A DNA stretch of 64,000 bases from Leptospira mtsangambouensis (GTDB lineage Bacteria; Spirochaetota; Leptospiria; Leptospirales; Leptospiraceae): positions 1,032,001 through 1,096,000 of the forward strand of contig NZ_RQHK01000002.1 of the NCBI RefSeq assembly GCF_004770475.1, written 5' to 3'. The position numbers and the translations under genes are program-made. Positions 56,458-64,000 of this stretch are shown here, piece by piece; position 1 is the first letter of the stretch; each line of letters opens with the position of its first letter. The notes below the pieces were generated by a model. The model had not been told where the DNA came from, did not search any database, and saw nothing but the letters and a program-made list of their open reading frames with translations.

Positions 56458-56838
56458 ATGGCATTTACAATTCGGTTCCGCGTTTGGGACAAACAAGAAA
56501 AAGAATTCACCCAGAAAGGCTTTAGTTTAACCCTCGATGGAAAACTTCTGAAGTTTGGACAACCAATTTCGAATGAAGACAATTATGTTGTAAATAGTTT
56601 CACTGGTCTCAAAGACAAATATGATAAAGATCTTTTTGAAGAAGACATCATTGAACATACGGTTGCCAAAGGTGGAAACCTAACACAACATACAGGGGTA
56701 ATTCGTTATAACAACGAACATGGGGCCTTCTATTTGGAAAATGGGCCTCCTATTCTACAACTTTTCTCCATCCGTAAGGTGGGAAATCCATATGAAAATC
56801 CCGTTCTATATGATTTGTATTTAAAAAGTAAATCTTGA
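56458..56838 (+). CDS. YopX-like protein
   Basis: A 126-residue protein from the ATG at 56458. It matches the YopX pattern: FRVWDKQEKEF at the start, VVNSFTGLKDKYDKDLFEEDIIEH in the middle, and a last third with HTGVIRYNNEHGAFYLEN and VGNPYENPVLYDLY. YopX proteins are mostly phage-encoded and of unknown function. Here no phage genes surround it and base composition looks like its neighbours, so it appears to be a settled chromosomal gene. Its stop overlaps the start of the next gene. Confidence 0.75.
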   Translation: MAFTIRFRVWDKQEKEFTQKGFSLTLDGKLLKFGQPISNEDNYVVNSFTGLKDKYDKDLFEEDIIEHTVAKGGNLTQHTGVIRYNNEHGAFYLENGPPILQLFSIRKVGNPYENPVLYDLYLKSKS

Positions 56839-58313
56839 GAATTTACCTTTTCCTTCTTACATTTCTAATTTCATTTTCAAGTCCTCTTCGAGCAGGTCTC
56901 TTAGAGGAATATTGGAAGGCAGTCCAAAACACAAAAGAAAAGTTTGAAATTTCAGACCATAGTCCTAAACGTTTTAGTTTTCGATTTGGTGCTGATCTTC
57001 CAATTGTATTACATAAAGAATCCTTAAATCATGAAATTTTTTGGTTTTGTCAAAAGTATTTAGACAAATACCATACAAACTACCCCTATCCAAGATTCAA
57101 ACAGGACATCAGGTCTCACCTAACAGATCATTATGGAGATCCTGCACAGAATTTTTTAAGTGGAAAACTTTCATTTTCCTGTTTTTCCGGATGGAAAGAA
57201 GGAAGTTCACTATTAAAACTTTCTTTCTTTTTGAATGAAGAAGAATTTTTTCCTTTTCGTTGGGATTATTATGATTCCAAAGGCCAAATGTTTCTCACAG
57301 AAGAAGACGAAACAAAGAATGGGAAAAAAGATAGTTTTACCTATTACGCACAAGGAGGTTGTCCAAAAGAAATCACTAAAGATAAAAACGATTTTGGCGG
57401 AATGGACGAATGGTGGTACTTTAAAAATTGCCAACTGGTGCGAGTTGAATACGATTCTAACGAAAATGGATTTAGGGAACGAATTTGTTACTATGAAGGC
57501 AACAAAGAATCCTATTGTGAAGGTGTAGGAGAAAAAGAAGAGAGAGAAGGAATCCAACTCGAAGCAAATCAAAAATTCCAAGAAGCATTAAAAGCATACA
57601 GAAAGTCCTTAAAAGAATACAAAAAGGAAGTATCCAACGGAACATCTCGCACCTGCGCTTTATTAAAAAAAATTGCAAACATTGAATACACGGAAAGAGA
57701 CTTTCCTTCCTTTACAAAAACACTTGATGAGTTTTTTTCTTATCGTGCTTGCGAATCCGATTCTCTCGATGTTTTAATTTATAAATCCTATTATTATCTT
57801 TATGTCCTAGGTGATTACAAAACAGCAAAAGACAGTTATCAAAAAACTTCTGAAATATATAAAAAAACTCATGGAGAAATTAGTCCTGAAATTTCACTCA
57901 ACTTAGCCTATGCACAATTTATGGATAAAGATCCAAATTCCTGTTTAGTTAGTTTAGAAAAACTGAATAGCCGTCGGTTGACCGCTTATCCTCGTTTTTT
58001 TCTCTTTTACTACCGGGGATCTTGTGAACTAAGTCTTGGCCGCTGGGAAGATGCCTATACAAACTTAAAACGGGCACAAATATTGGGTGGAGAAAAAGAG
58101 TTTTTGCCTGTTGTGTATTATAAATTGGGACGGGCTTCATTTGCAACAAACCGAGAACAAGAAGGAAATCTTTGGACCCACCAAGCCTTACTCTATGATT
58201 TTGAATTAATCGAAAAAATGAATATTGATCCTCTCTTTGATCGTTTTTTTGAATCTCCCAATGGGATTTCACATAAAAGAAAATATTACTTGAATAAACA
58301 AAAAAAACAATGA
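56835..58313 (+). CDS. Exported TPR-type protein
   Basis: A 492-residue protein starting at TTG, which overlaps the YopX-like stop. A signal peptide (to about residue 20, ending LRAG) is followed by about 190 residues of mixed beta sequence that I do not recognise. Helical repeats follow in about residues 235-460, of tetratricopeptide style, with ALKAYRKSLKEYKKE, DYKTAKDSYQKTSEIYKKTHG, LGRWEDAYTNLKRAQILGG and YKLGRASFATNREQEG. It probably acts in the periplasm as a scaffold. Three short stretches near residues 155-195 carry Cys residues that might form disulphides. Confidence 0.65.
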   Translation: MRIYLFLLTFLISFSSPLRAGLLEEYWKAVQNTKEKFEISDHSPKRFSFRFGADLPIVLHKESLNHEIFWFCQKYLDKYHTNYPYPRFKQDIRSHLTDHYGDPAQNFLSGKLSFSCFSGWKEGSSLLKLSFFLNEEEFFPFRWDYYDSKGQMFLTEEDETKNGKKDSFTYYAQGGCPKEITKDKNDFGGMDEWWYFKNCQLVRVEYDSNENGFRERICYYEGNKESYCEGVGEKEEREGIQLEANQKFQEALKAYRKSLKEYKKEVSNGTSRTCALLKKIANIEYTERDFPSFTKTLDEFFSYRACESDSLDVLIYKSYYYLYVLGDYKTAKDSYQKTSEIYKKTHGEISPEISLNLAYAQFMDKDPNSCLVSLEKLNSRRLTAYPRFFLFYYRGSCELSLGRWEDAYTNLKRAQILGGEKEFLPVVYYKLGRASFATNREQEGNLWTHQALLYDFELIEKMNIDPLFDRFFESPNGISHKRKYYLNKQKKQ

Positions 58314-58344
58314 TATTCAGCTCCAACGGAGACTGATACGATCA

Positions 58345-60219
58345 ATGAAAAATTTTACGACGCTGAATGATGTTTTTTATTATGCCAATAGAGCCTATGG
58401 CTCCAAAGAAATGTTCTTTGGAAAGGATGCGGGAAAAAACTTTATCGGTCGTACGTTCACAGATATCTTTCATAATGCAGAAAATCTTGCCCTCTCCCTT
58501 TTACAGATGGGCATCCAACCGGGTGATCGTATTGGACTGATGGCAGACAACCGAACGGAATGGGCGATTGCCGACATCGCAACTCTGTTAAACGGTGCCA
58601 TCAACGTTCCAAGAGGTTCTGATTCCACCCCACAAGAAATTGAATACATCCTTAGCCATTCGGAAAGTAAGTATTGTTATGTGGAACATGAGAAATTGTA
58701 TGATTCTTTAAAACCAATTCTTTCCAATACAAAAGTAGAAAAAGTCATCATTTTAGATCCTGGATTTGATTCCAAGGATACACTTGCAGTTTCTATACAA
58801 ACACTAATTCGTGATGGCGAAGCCCTACGGAAAAATTTGCCTTCTTTGGAACTTCGCTCAAAACAAGTCAAACCAGATGATCTTTTTACCATCATCTATA
58901 CTTCTGGCACAACAGGAATGCCCAAAGGGGTCATGCTCACCCACCAGAATATGGTGTACAATGTGGTTAAAGTTCCGCCAAGAGTGGGACTCAAAAGTAC
59001 AGATAGAACACTTTCCATTCTTCCCGTTTGGCATATCTTTGAAAGGGCCATCGACTATGCAATCATTGCAGAAGGGGCATCCATTGCTTATACGAATATC
59101 CGTGATTTACGTGATGATTTCCAAAAGATCAAACCAAGTTTTATGGCATCTGCTCCAAGGTTATGGGAAAATTTATATCAGGGCATCAAACAAAAGTTAG
59201 AAAAAGCACCAGAAAACAAACGTAAACTTTTTGATTTTGCTTATGATATATGTAAAAAGTTCAAAGATGGACAAGACTACCTTGCCGGGAACAAACTTTT
59301 AACAAAGGAAGAATCTCCATTTGAAAGAGCAAAAAATACAGCAGTTTCTCTTGGTTATGTTTTAAATCTATTTTTACTTTCAAAAGTACTAGATGGTCTG
59401 GTGTTCTCTAAAATCAGAGATGTTTTAGGTGGCCACCTAACAGGAACAATTTCTGGTGGAGGAGCACTACCCTCTCATGTGGATGAATTTTTTAATGTCA
59501 TCGGAATTCCTGTATACGAAGGTTACGGAATGACAGAATGTGCTCCCATCATTTCAGTTCGGTCTGTTGGAAATGTTGTCCAAGGTTCTGTTGGAAAATG
59601 GCCAGATGGAACCGCAGTCAAAGTGGTGAATGACCAAGGAGAGACAGTTCCCAAAGGAAAAATGGGAATCATACATATCAAAGGCCCACAAGTAATGAAA
59701 GGATATTATAAAAACGAGGAAGCCACATCCAAGGCCATCCATGACGGGTGGATGAATACAGGAGATTTGGGTTTTATTTCCTTTAATGATACCTTGTCTG
59801 TCAGAGGCCGCGTAAAAGACACAATCGTTCTGTTAGGTGGCGAAAATGTGGAGCCAGTTCCCATCGAAAATTTATTATTAGAAAATGCTCTTATCAACCA
59901 AGTGATTGTGGTTGGTCAGGACCAAAAATCGCTCACGGCATTGATTTGGCCCGACAAAGATCGAATGAAAGAAGCAGGCCTCAACCCGAAAGAAGGTGAA
60001 AACTTAAACCAAAATAAAGAGATTCGACTTTATTACCAAAACATCGTCAAAAAACAGATCTCCTCAGAAAATGGATTCAAATCTTTTGAAAAACTGACAG
60101 ACTTTCGCTTTTTGCCCAAGGCCATGGAAGTGGGCGATGAATTGACGAACCTATTCAAAATGAAGAGGAACGTCATCCATGATAAATACAAAGACCTGAT
60201 CAAATCTATGTACGTTTAA
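58345..60219 (+). CDS. Long-chain acyl-CoA synthetase
   Basis: A 624-residue AMP-forming ligase that activates fatty acids for beta-oxidation or lipid synthesis. The AMP-binding motif YTSGTTGMPKGVMLTH, the GYGMTECAP adenine site and the GWMNTGDLGF region are present, and KDTIVLLGGENVEP is the hinge of the C-terminal lid. The length and insertion near residues 300-350 match the long bacterial FadD15/plant-like subgroup. Leptospires rely on fatty acids for carbon, so this is a core metabolic gene. It shares a TTAA with converging pepN. Confidence 0.93.
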   Translation: MKNFTTLNDVFYYANRAYGSKEMFFGKDAGKNFIGRTFTDIFHNAENLALSLLQMGIQPGDRIGLMADNRTEWAIADIATLLNGAINVPRGSDSTPQEIEYILSHSESKYCYVEHEKLYDSLKPILSNTKVEKVIILDPGFDSKDTLAVSIQTLIRDGEALRKNLPSLELRSKQVKPDDLFTIIYTSGTTGMPKGVMLTHQNMVYNVVKVPPRVGLKSTDRTLSILPVWHIFERAIDYAIIAEGASIAYTNIRDLRDDFQKIKPSFMASAPRLWENLYQGIKQKLEKAPENKRKLFDFAYDICKKFKDGQDYLAGNKLLTKEESPFERAKNTAVSLGYVLNLFLLSKVLDGLVFSKIRDVLGGHLTGTISGGGALPSHVDEFFNVIGIPVYEGYGMTECAPIISVRSVGNVVQGSVGKWPDGTAVKVVNDQGETVPKGKMGIIHIKGPQVMKGYYKNEEATSKAIHDGWMNTGDLGFISFNDTLSVRGRVKDTIVLLGGENVEPVPIENLLLENALINQVIVVGQDQKSLTALIWPDKDRMKEAGLNPKEGENLNQNKEIRLYYQNIVKKQISSENGFKSFEKLTDFRFLPKAMEVGDELTNLFKMKRNVIHDKYKDLIKSMYV

Positions 60220-62789
60220 AGAGATGTAAGTATAGTTCCAACAATCTCCCCCAATTCCTTTGAAAGATTGGGGAGAGAAGCTAGGACTTCTAATTCCCTT
60301 TTGGCAATTTTTGGAAGTTCCCCTTTTTGTTTAGAAACAGGGGAATACAATTTGGTTAGAGCTGCTGCCATCTGAGGATTGATTTCATTTAAAGTTTTAA
60401 TTCGATCTGCTAAAAATGAATACCCACTCCCATCTTCTTTATGAAAAGTCAAAGGATTTCTTGCTAAACTAAAATACAAAGAACGAACCTTATTCGGATT
60501 GCGAATGTTAAACTGTGGATGGTTTTCTAACAGTTTTGTTATTTCCAAACGATTTTCGCCCGTTCCAACCTGTGCGGCAAACCAAACATCCAAAACCAAA
60601 TTATCATGTTTCCATTTTTCAAAAAATAAATTTACGGATTTTTCCTTTTCTTTCGAATCTACTTCTAAAAGAAAACGCATCGCAGAAACTTCTTCGCTCA
60701 TATGTTTTGCTTCTCTTTGTTCTGCAACTGCCAGACGTTCAAACTTCTTAGATGGATCGTAAAGAAGATAATACAAACAGATATTCTTTAATCTTCTTTT
60801 TCCGATCTCTTCCTTTGTTTGTACAGGAATGGTTTTTCGGTTTTCTTCAAAAATAGTTTGGAACCAATTGGTGAAGGTGGTTGCGATGCTTTGAATGGCA
60901 AAAATTCTTAATTTTTGGATTTTTTGAAATTCGTAACAACCAATGTTTTCACTAATCTGTGTTAGGCCAGGAAAGGACAGGTAAAAACTATGATATGTTT
61001 TGTCCCAATTCCTTCCAAAAGAATCAGCAATGGTTTCCAAGATGATAGAAAAGTTTTCCTCCAAACCAGATTCTAAAGACTTACGAAACCAATCAAAAAT
61101 CAAACTTTGAAACGCAAAAAAACGTGACACCCCATCTGTTTCCACCTTTGCCAAAATTTGTTTTTCTTCCTCAGATTGGTTGTAATCCAAACGAATGGGA
61201 CTAGATAAAGACCGAAATAAAGAAATAACAGGCTTTGTTCCATTTGAGTCCAAGGCAGAAAATCGAATTTGATCACGAGCTCCACTCATCAACCGCTTTT
61301 CCTCTTTTAGGATGGTTCCTTTTCGATCAAAAACTGCAAGAGAATTAGAAAAAACTAACGGATATTCGCCGGCACCTGTATCGGTGATGTCTAAAATCCA
61401 TTCGTTTGAATCCTTTGCATAATGTTCTTTGACAGAAAGTAAAGGAGTTCCACTACGATGGTACCAATTTCGCAGATAAGGAATTGGACCACCTGCCACT
61501 TCTTCCATAGAGGAAACAAACTCTTCAAAGGTGACACCTTGTCCGTCATATTTTGACAGATAAAGTTGTAAGCCTTTTTTGAATTTTTCTCTTCCTATTA
61601 GTTCCGAAACCAACCGAATGACTTCCGCTCCTTTTTCATAGACAGTAACCGTATAAAAATTATTCATTTCTTTATAAGATTTAGGAAGGATAGGATGTGA
61701 CATAGGCCCTTGGTCTTCCGGAAACTGAAATTCCTTTAAAAACAAAACATCTTTGATTCGTTTGACTGCAGGGTCTGTCATATCTTCCGTAAACCACTGG
61801 TCTCGGAAAACTGTTAGTCCTTCCTTTAAAGTTAAATTAAACCAATTCCTTAGAGTGACACGGTTTCCAGTCCAGTTATGAAAGTATTCATGGGCAATCA
61901 CTGCAAGAATGGCTTCAAAACTTTCATCTGTTGCCGACTTTTTGTCAGCAAGCACAAGTTTGGCGTTAAATAAATTGAGGCCTTTGTTTTCCATGGCGCC
62001 CATATTAAAATCTTCCACAGCGACAATCATAAACAAATCCAAATCATATTCGAGTCCAAAGGTGTCCTCATCCCATCGCATTGCTTTTTTTAATGAATCA
62101 AAAGCAAAACTAACCTTCTCTTCATTTCCTTTTTCGACAAAGATCTTTAGGGTGATTTTTCTTCCAGACCTCGTGGTAAAAAAATCTTCGGTTTCCACTA
62201 GTTCTCCGGCAACGAGGGCAAATAAATAAGATGGTTTTGGAAAAGGATCTTCCCAGAGGACTTCTCGTTTTCCTCCAATGACCCTTTCGTCTAACAAATT
62301 CCCATTCGATAACATCACTGGAAAAAGTGAAACTTCTCCAGAAATGGTAACACGAAAGCGCATCATATTGTCTGGTCGATCAATGGAATATACGATTTTT
62401 CGAAAACCTTCTGGTTCATTTTGTGTGCACAACATAGAACCCGATTTGTATAGTCCTTCCAAGGATGTGTTCCCTGCAGGAAAGATTCGGTTTTCTATTG
62501 TTAGTCGAAAGGAAGGTTTCGGAGGATGAGGGATTAAAATTCCAGAAGATGAAACCTGGTAATCACCCGGGTCAACAATGGCTCCATCAATCCGGAGTGA
62601 TAAAAATTCTAAAGATTCACCGTTTAAAAATAGCGGCTGAATTGTATCAGTAGCAAGGACCACTTGGTAATCGGCTCTGACAACTGTCAGGTGCAGATCC
62701 AGGTCAAATCGAAGATCCACTTCAGGAGTGAACCAAGGGTTTGGTTTGTAATCTTCTAATTTATGGACGAGAGAGGAGGATGGAGTCAT
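60216..62789 (-). CDS. pepN: Aminopeptidase N (M1 family)
   Basis: An 857-residue zinc aminopeptidase. The substrate-recognition motif FNMGAMENKGLNLFN and the zinc site H300-E301-x2-H304 in AHEYFHNWTGNR, with E323 in LKEGLTVFRDQ, match E. coli PepN closely. A helical C-terminal domain follows. The ATG is preceded by AAGGAGG with no spacer at all, which is unusually close, but no other start codon exists nearby. It lies 41 bases after the RRM gene on the same strand. Confidence 0.95.
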   Translation of the reverse strand: MTPSSSLVHKLEDYKPNPWFTPEVDLRFDLDLHLTVVRADYQVVLATDTIQPLFLNGESLEFLSLRIDGAIVDPGDYQVSSSGILIPHPPKPSFRLTIENRIFPAGNTSLEGLYKSGSMLCTQNEPEGFRKIVYSIDRPDNMMRFRVTISGEVSLFPVMLSNGNLLDERVIGGKREVLWEDPFPKPSYLFALVAGELVETEDFFTTRSGRKITLKIFVEKGNEEKVSFAFDSLKKAMRWDEDTFGLEYDLDLFMIVAVEDFNMGAMENKGLNLFNAKLVLADKKSATDESFEAILAVIAHEYFHNWTGNRVTLRNWFNLTLKEGLTVFRDQWFTEDMTDPAVKRIKDVLFLKEFQFPEDQGPMSHPILPKSYKEMNNFYTVTVYEKGAEVIRLVSELIGREKFKKGLQLYLSKYDGQGVTFEEFVSSMEEVAGGPIPYLRNWYHRSGTPLLSVKEHYAKDSNEWILDITDTGAGEYPLVFSNSLAVFDRKGTILKEEKRLMSGARDQIRFSALDSNGTKPVISLFRSLSSPIRLDYNQSEEEKQILAKVETDGVSRFFAFQSLIFDWFRKSLESGLEENFSIILETIADSFGRNWDKTYHSFYLSFPGLTQISENIGCYEFQKIQKLRIFAIQSIATTFTNWFQTIFEENRKTIPVQTKEEIGKRRLKNICLYYLLYDPSKKFERLAVAEQREAKHMSEEVSAMRFLLEVDSKEKEKSVNLFFEKWKHDNLVLDVWFAAQVGTGENRLEITKLLENHPQFNIRNPNKVRSLYFSLARNPLTFHKEDGSGYSFLADRIKTLNEINPQMAAALTKLYSPVSKQKGELPKIAKRELEVLASLPNLSKELGEIVGTILTSL

Positions 62790-62830
62790 CCTCCTTCTTT
62801 ATGGGATGGGCAATCCCGGAAAAGTGAATT

Positions 62831-63100
62831 TTAGTTCTGTTTTTCTTTTCTTTTATCCTCGGCAAAAGTCACTTTCAGGTTCCTTCCATCGACAGGCTGA
62901 CCGTTCATTTGGGTGACGGCTTCTTCTGCTTCTTCTGGATTGGCATAAGTAATAAAAGCAAACCCTCTAAAATTTCCAGTTTCTCTGTCATGAATCATTT
63001 TCAGATCTTGAATCACTCCGTAAACGGAGAATATCTGGCGTATATTTTCTTCCTTAAGGGTAAATTTTAAATTTCCCACATATATTTTCTTAGAAATCAT
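62831..63100 (-). CDS. Single-RRM RNA-binding protein
   Basis: An 89-residue protein consisting of one RNA recognition motif. The start MISKKIYVGNL at 63100 is supported by GAGGACAGGA upstream. RNP2 is IYVGNL and RNP1 is RGFAFITY, both intact, with the helix EEAEEAVTQMNGQ between. A short charged tail (KEDKRKEKQN type) follows. Similar small RRM proteins occur in cyanobacteria and spirochaetes, where targets are mostly unknown. Start and family are clear. Confidence 0.93.
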   Translation of the reverse strand: MISKKIYVGNLKFTLKEENIRQIFSVYGVIQDLKMIHDRETGNFRGFAFITYANPEEAEEAVTQMNGQPVDGRNLKVTFAEDKRKEKQN

Positions 63101-63246
63101 TCCTGTCCTCGTAAAACCAATTGCACGCACCCAAGCGACTTGGGAACCGGGATGATTAGATACAATCGAAAGAAAATGTCAACATCAAATATTTCTTGCA
63201 TATTCTGAAAGATCGCAATTATTTAAGACTCTTCTCCAGGTACCCT

Positions 63247-64000
63247 TTGAACGAAAAACCCTATATCTTATGCATCGATGATGAATTCTTCATCCTTTGG
63301 AATCTAAAGGAACAATTAAAAAAAGTCTTTGGATCTAATTTCACCATTGAAACTGCGGAAAGTGCAGAAACAGCAAAGGAAATTATGAAAGAAATTGAGG
63401 GAAGTTCCGCAGACCTAGCCGTTGTCATTTGCGACCACGTGATGCCTGGCCAAAAAGGAGACGAATTTCTCATTGAGATGCAGGAAACTCATCCCCGAAC
63501 CAAAAAAATTATGCTCACAGGCCAAGCCCCTGCCCAAGCCATAGGAAATGCACTCAACCACGGCTGTCTCTATCGATACCTTTCCAAACCTTGGGATGCC
63601 CATGACTTAGAACTCACCATCAAACAGGCAATTGATGCTTATTTCCAAGAAAAAACCTTAGAAGAAAAAAACAAAGAACTTGCTGATACCCTCTACTTTC
63701 ATCGAGATTCGAAATACCCTAATTTTGAATCTTTAGTCCAACAATTAAAATCAGAAAGGCCACAATCAAACGAACATTCGATGATACTGATGAAAATTGT
63801 CAGTTTTCCGACCATCATCAAAACCTTTGGGATTGAAGTTTATAGAAAATTATTTAGAAAATTATTACAATTGCTTTCGGTTCACTTACAAAATGAAGAA
63901 AAGGTGTTTCATATCTATTCAGATGAAATTGCAGTCCTTTCTAATTTATCCGAACAATCATTGGTAGAAAAAATCAGAAGTTTTCGTCTTTTATTAAAAT
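63247..64000 (+). CDS. Response regulator with degenerate GGDEF-like region (cut by window edge)
   Basis: The first 251 codons of a regulator that continues beyond the window, read from the TTG at 63247 with CCAGG six bases upstream. The receiver domain (about 1-125) has acidic pocket D11/D12, phospho-acceptor D63 (ICDHVMPG), T91 (MLTG) and K114 (YLSKPW), all conserved. After a coiled linker, a region from about residue 178 has the layout of a GGDEF domain. Its metal-binding DxD position reads KIV and the GGDEF loop reads YSDEI, so it would not make cyclic di-GMP. An EAL or other output domain may follow outside the window. Confidence 0.8.
   Translation, partial: MNEKPYILCIDDEFFILWNLKEQLKKVFGSNFTIETAESAETAKEIMKEIEGSSADLAVVICDHVMPGQKGDEFLIEMQETHPRTKKIMLTGQAPAQAIGNALNHGCLYRYLSKPWDAHDLELTIKQAIDAYFQEKTLEEKNKELADTLYFHRDSKYPNFESLVQQLKSERPQSNEHSMILMKIVSFPTIIKTFGIEVYRKLFRKLLQLLSVHLQNEEKVFHIYSDEIAVLSNLSEQSLVEKIRSFRLLLK

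Noticed and set aside
56458..56838. Prophage signalled by the YopX-like gene
   Set aside because: No integrase, capsid, tail, lysis or attachment-site features occur nearby, and composition matches the surroundings.

Overview
The window reads as chromosomal DNA of a spirochaete of the genus Leptospira, more likely a saprophytic than a pathogenic species. The main pointers are a FlaB-type flagellin that begins MIINHN, LpxC-type lipid A synthesis, many lipoproteins with loose spirochaetal lipoboxes, FecR, SpoIIE and cyclase signalling proteins of leptospiral style, and base composition near 40% G+C judged by eye. Genes are packed with short gaps (none over about 200 bases) on both strands. I see no rRNA, tRNA, CRISPR array, insertion sequence or prophage.

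Layout. 1-681: start of hisD, running off the left edge. 725-6784 (minus): a three-gene signalling operon with a membrane adenylate cyclase, a FecR protein carrying five fibronectin-like repeats, and a DUF5683-like membrane protein that carries one more such repeat. 6835-13502: exonuclease III, a LEA-type lipoprotein, a small lipoprotein, the magnesium channel MgtE, a coiled-coil lipoprotein overlapping an OmpA-domain protein, and a zinc-type CDF exporter. 13499-17464 (minus): uvrA and a short acyl-CoA-dehydrogenase-like gene. 17505-25154: SppA-type protease, Sua5, a GH18 protein, a queuosine-precursor transporter with GDPD, a VOC protein and a polytopic membrane protein. 25179-27780: leuA and hisC. 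27858-28711 (minus): two small heat shock proteins behind a CIRCE-like operator. 28867-29870: RidA and a membrane protein. 29960-33732 (minus): a FemAB/GNAT-like protein, clpS and clpA as a tight operon. 33748-37566 (minus): a large 7TM-HAMP-SpoIIE-TPR phosphatase and a DedA protein. 37658-42168 (plus): lipoprotein, AI-2E-type permease, xseA, xseB and a sodium:solute symporter. 42137-43186 (minus): ddl. 43234-47019 (plus): an Mla/MCE lipid-transport operon headed by an unfamiliar aromatic repeat protein. 47198-49896: lpxC and a PTS enzyme I. 49923-51811 (minus): PduO-type adenosyltransferase and a POT peptide transporter. 52016-53696: flagellin and an OmpA lipoprotein. 53794-56362: YbaB, a cyclic-nucleotide-gated potassium channel and an orphan ParA. 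56458-64000: YopX-like protein, secreted TPR protein, acyl-CoA synthetase, PepN, an RRM protein and the start of a response regulator with a degenerate GGDEF region.

Themes. Much of the content concerns the envelope: lipid A (lpxC), lipid trafficking (MCE operon), lipoproteins, OmpA proteins, SppA and ddl. A second theme is signalling: an adenylate cyclase with adenine-type specificity residues and, far away, a channel with an intact cyclic-nucleotide-binding motif, plus a SpoIIE phosphatase and a response regulator. Regulatory sequence is visible at three places: the CIRCE-like operator of the heat shock pair, a flagellin leader whose Shine-Dalgarno sequence forms the loop of a hairpin, and a hairpin with a T-run in the leader of the queuosine-precursor transporter. 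The best candidates for undescribed systems are the MCE operon with its repeat protein, the cyclase-FecR-DUF5683 operon, and the FemAB-like gene fused by position to the ClpS-ClpA N-degron machinery.
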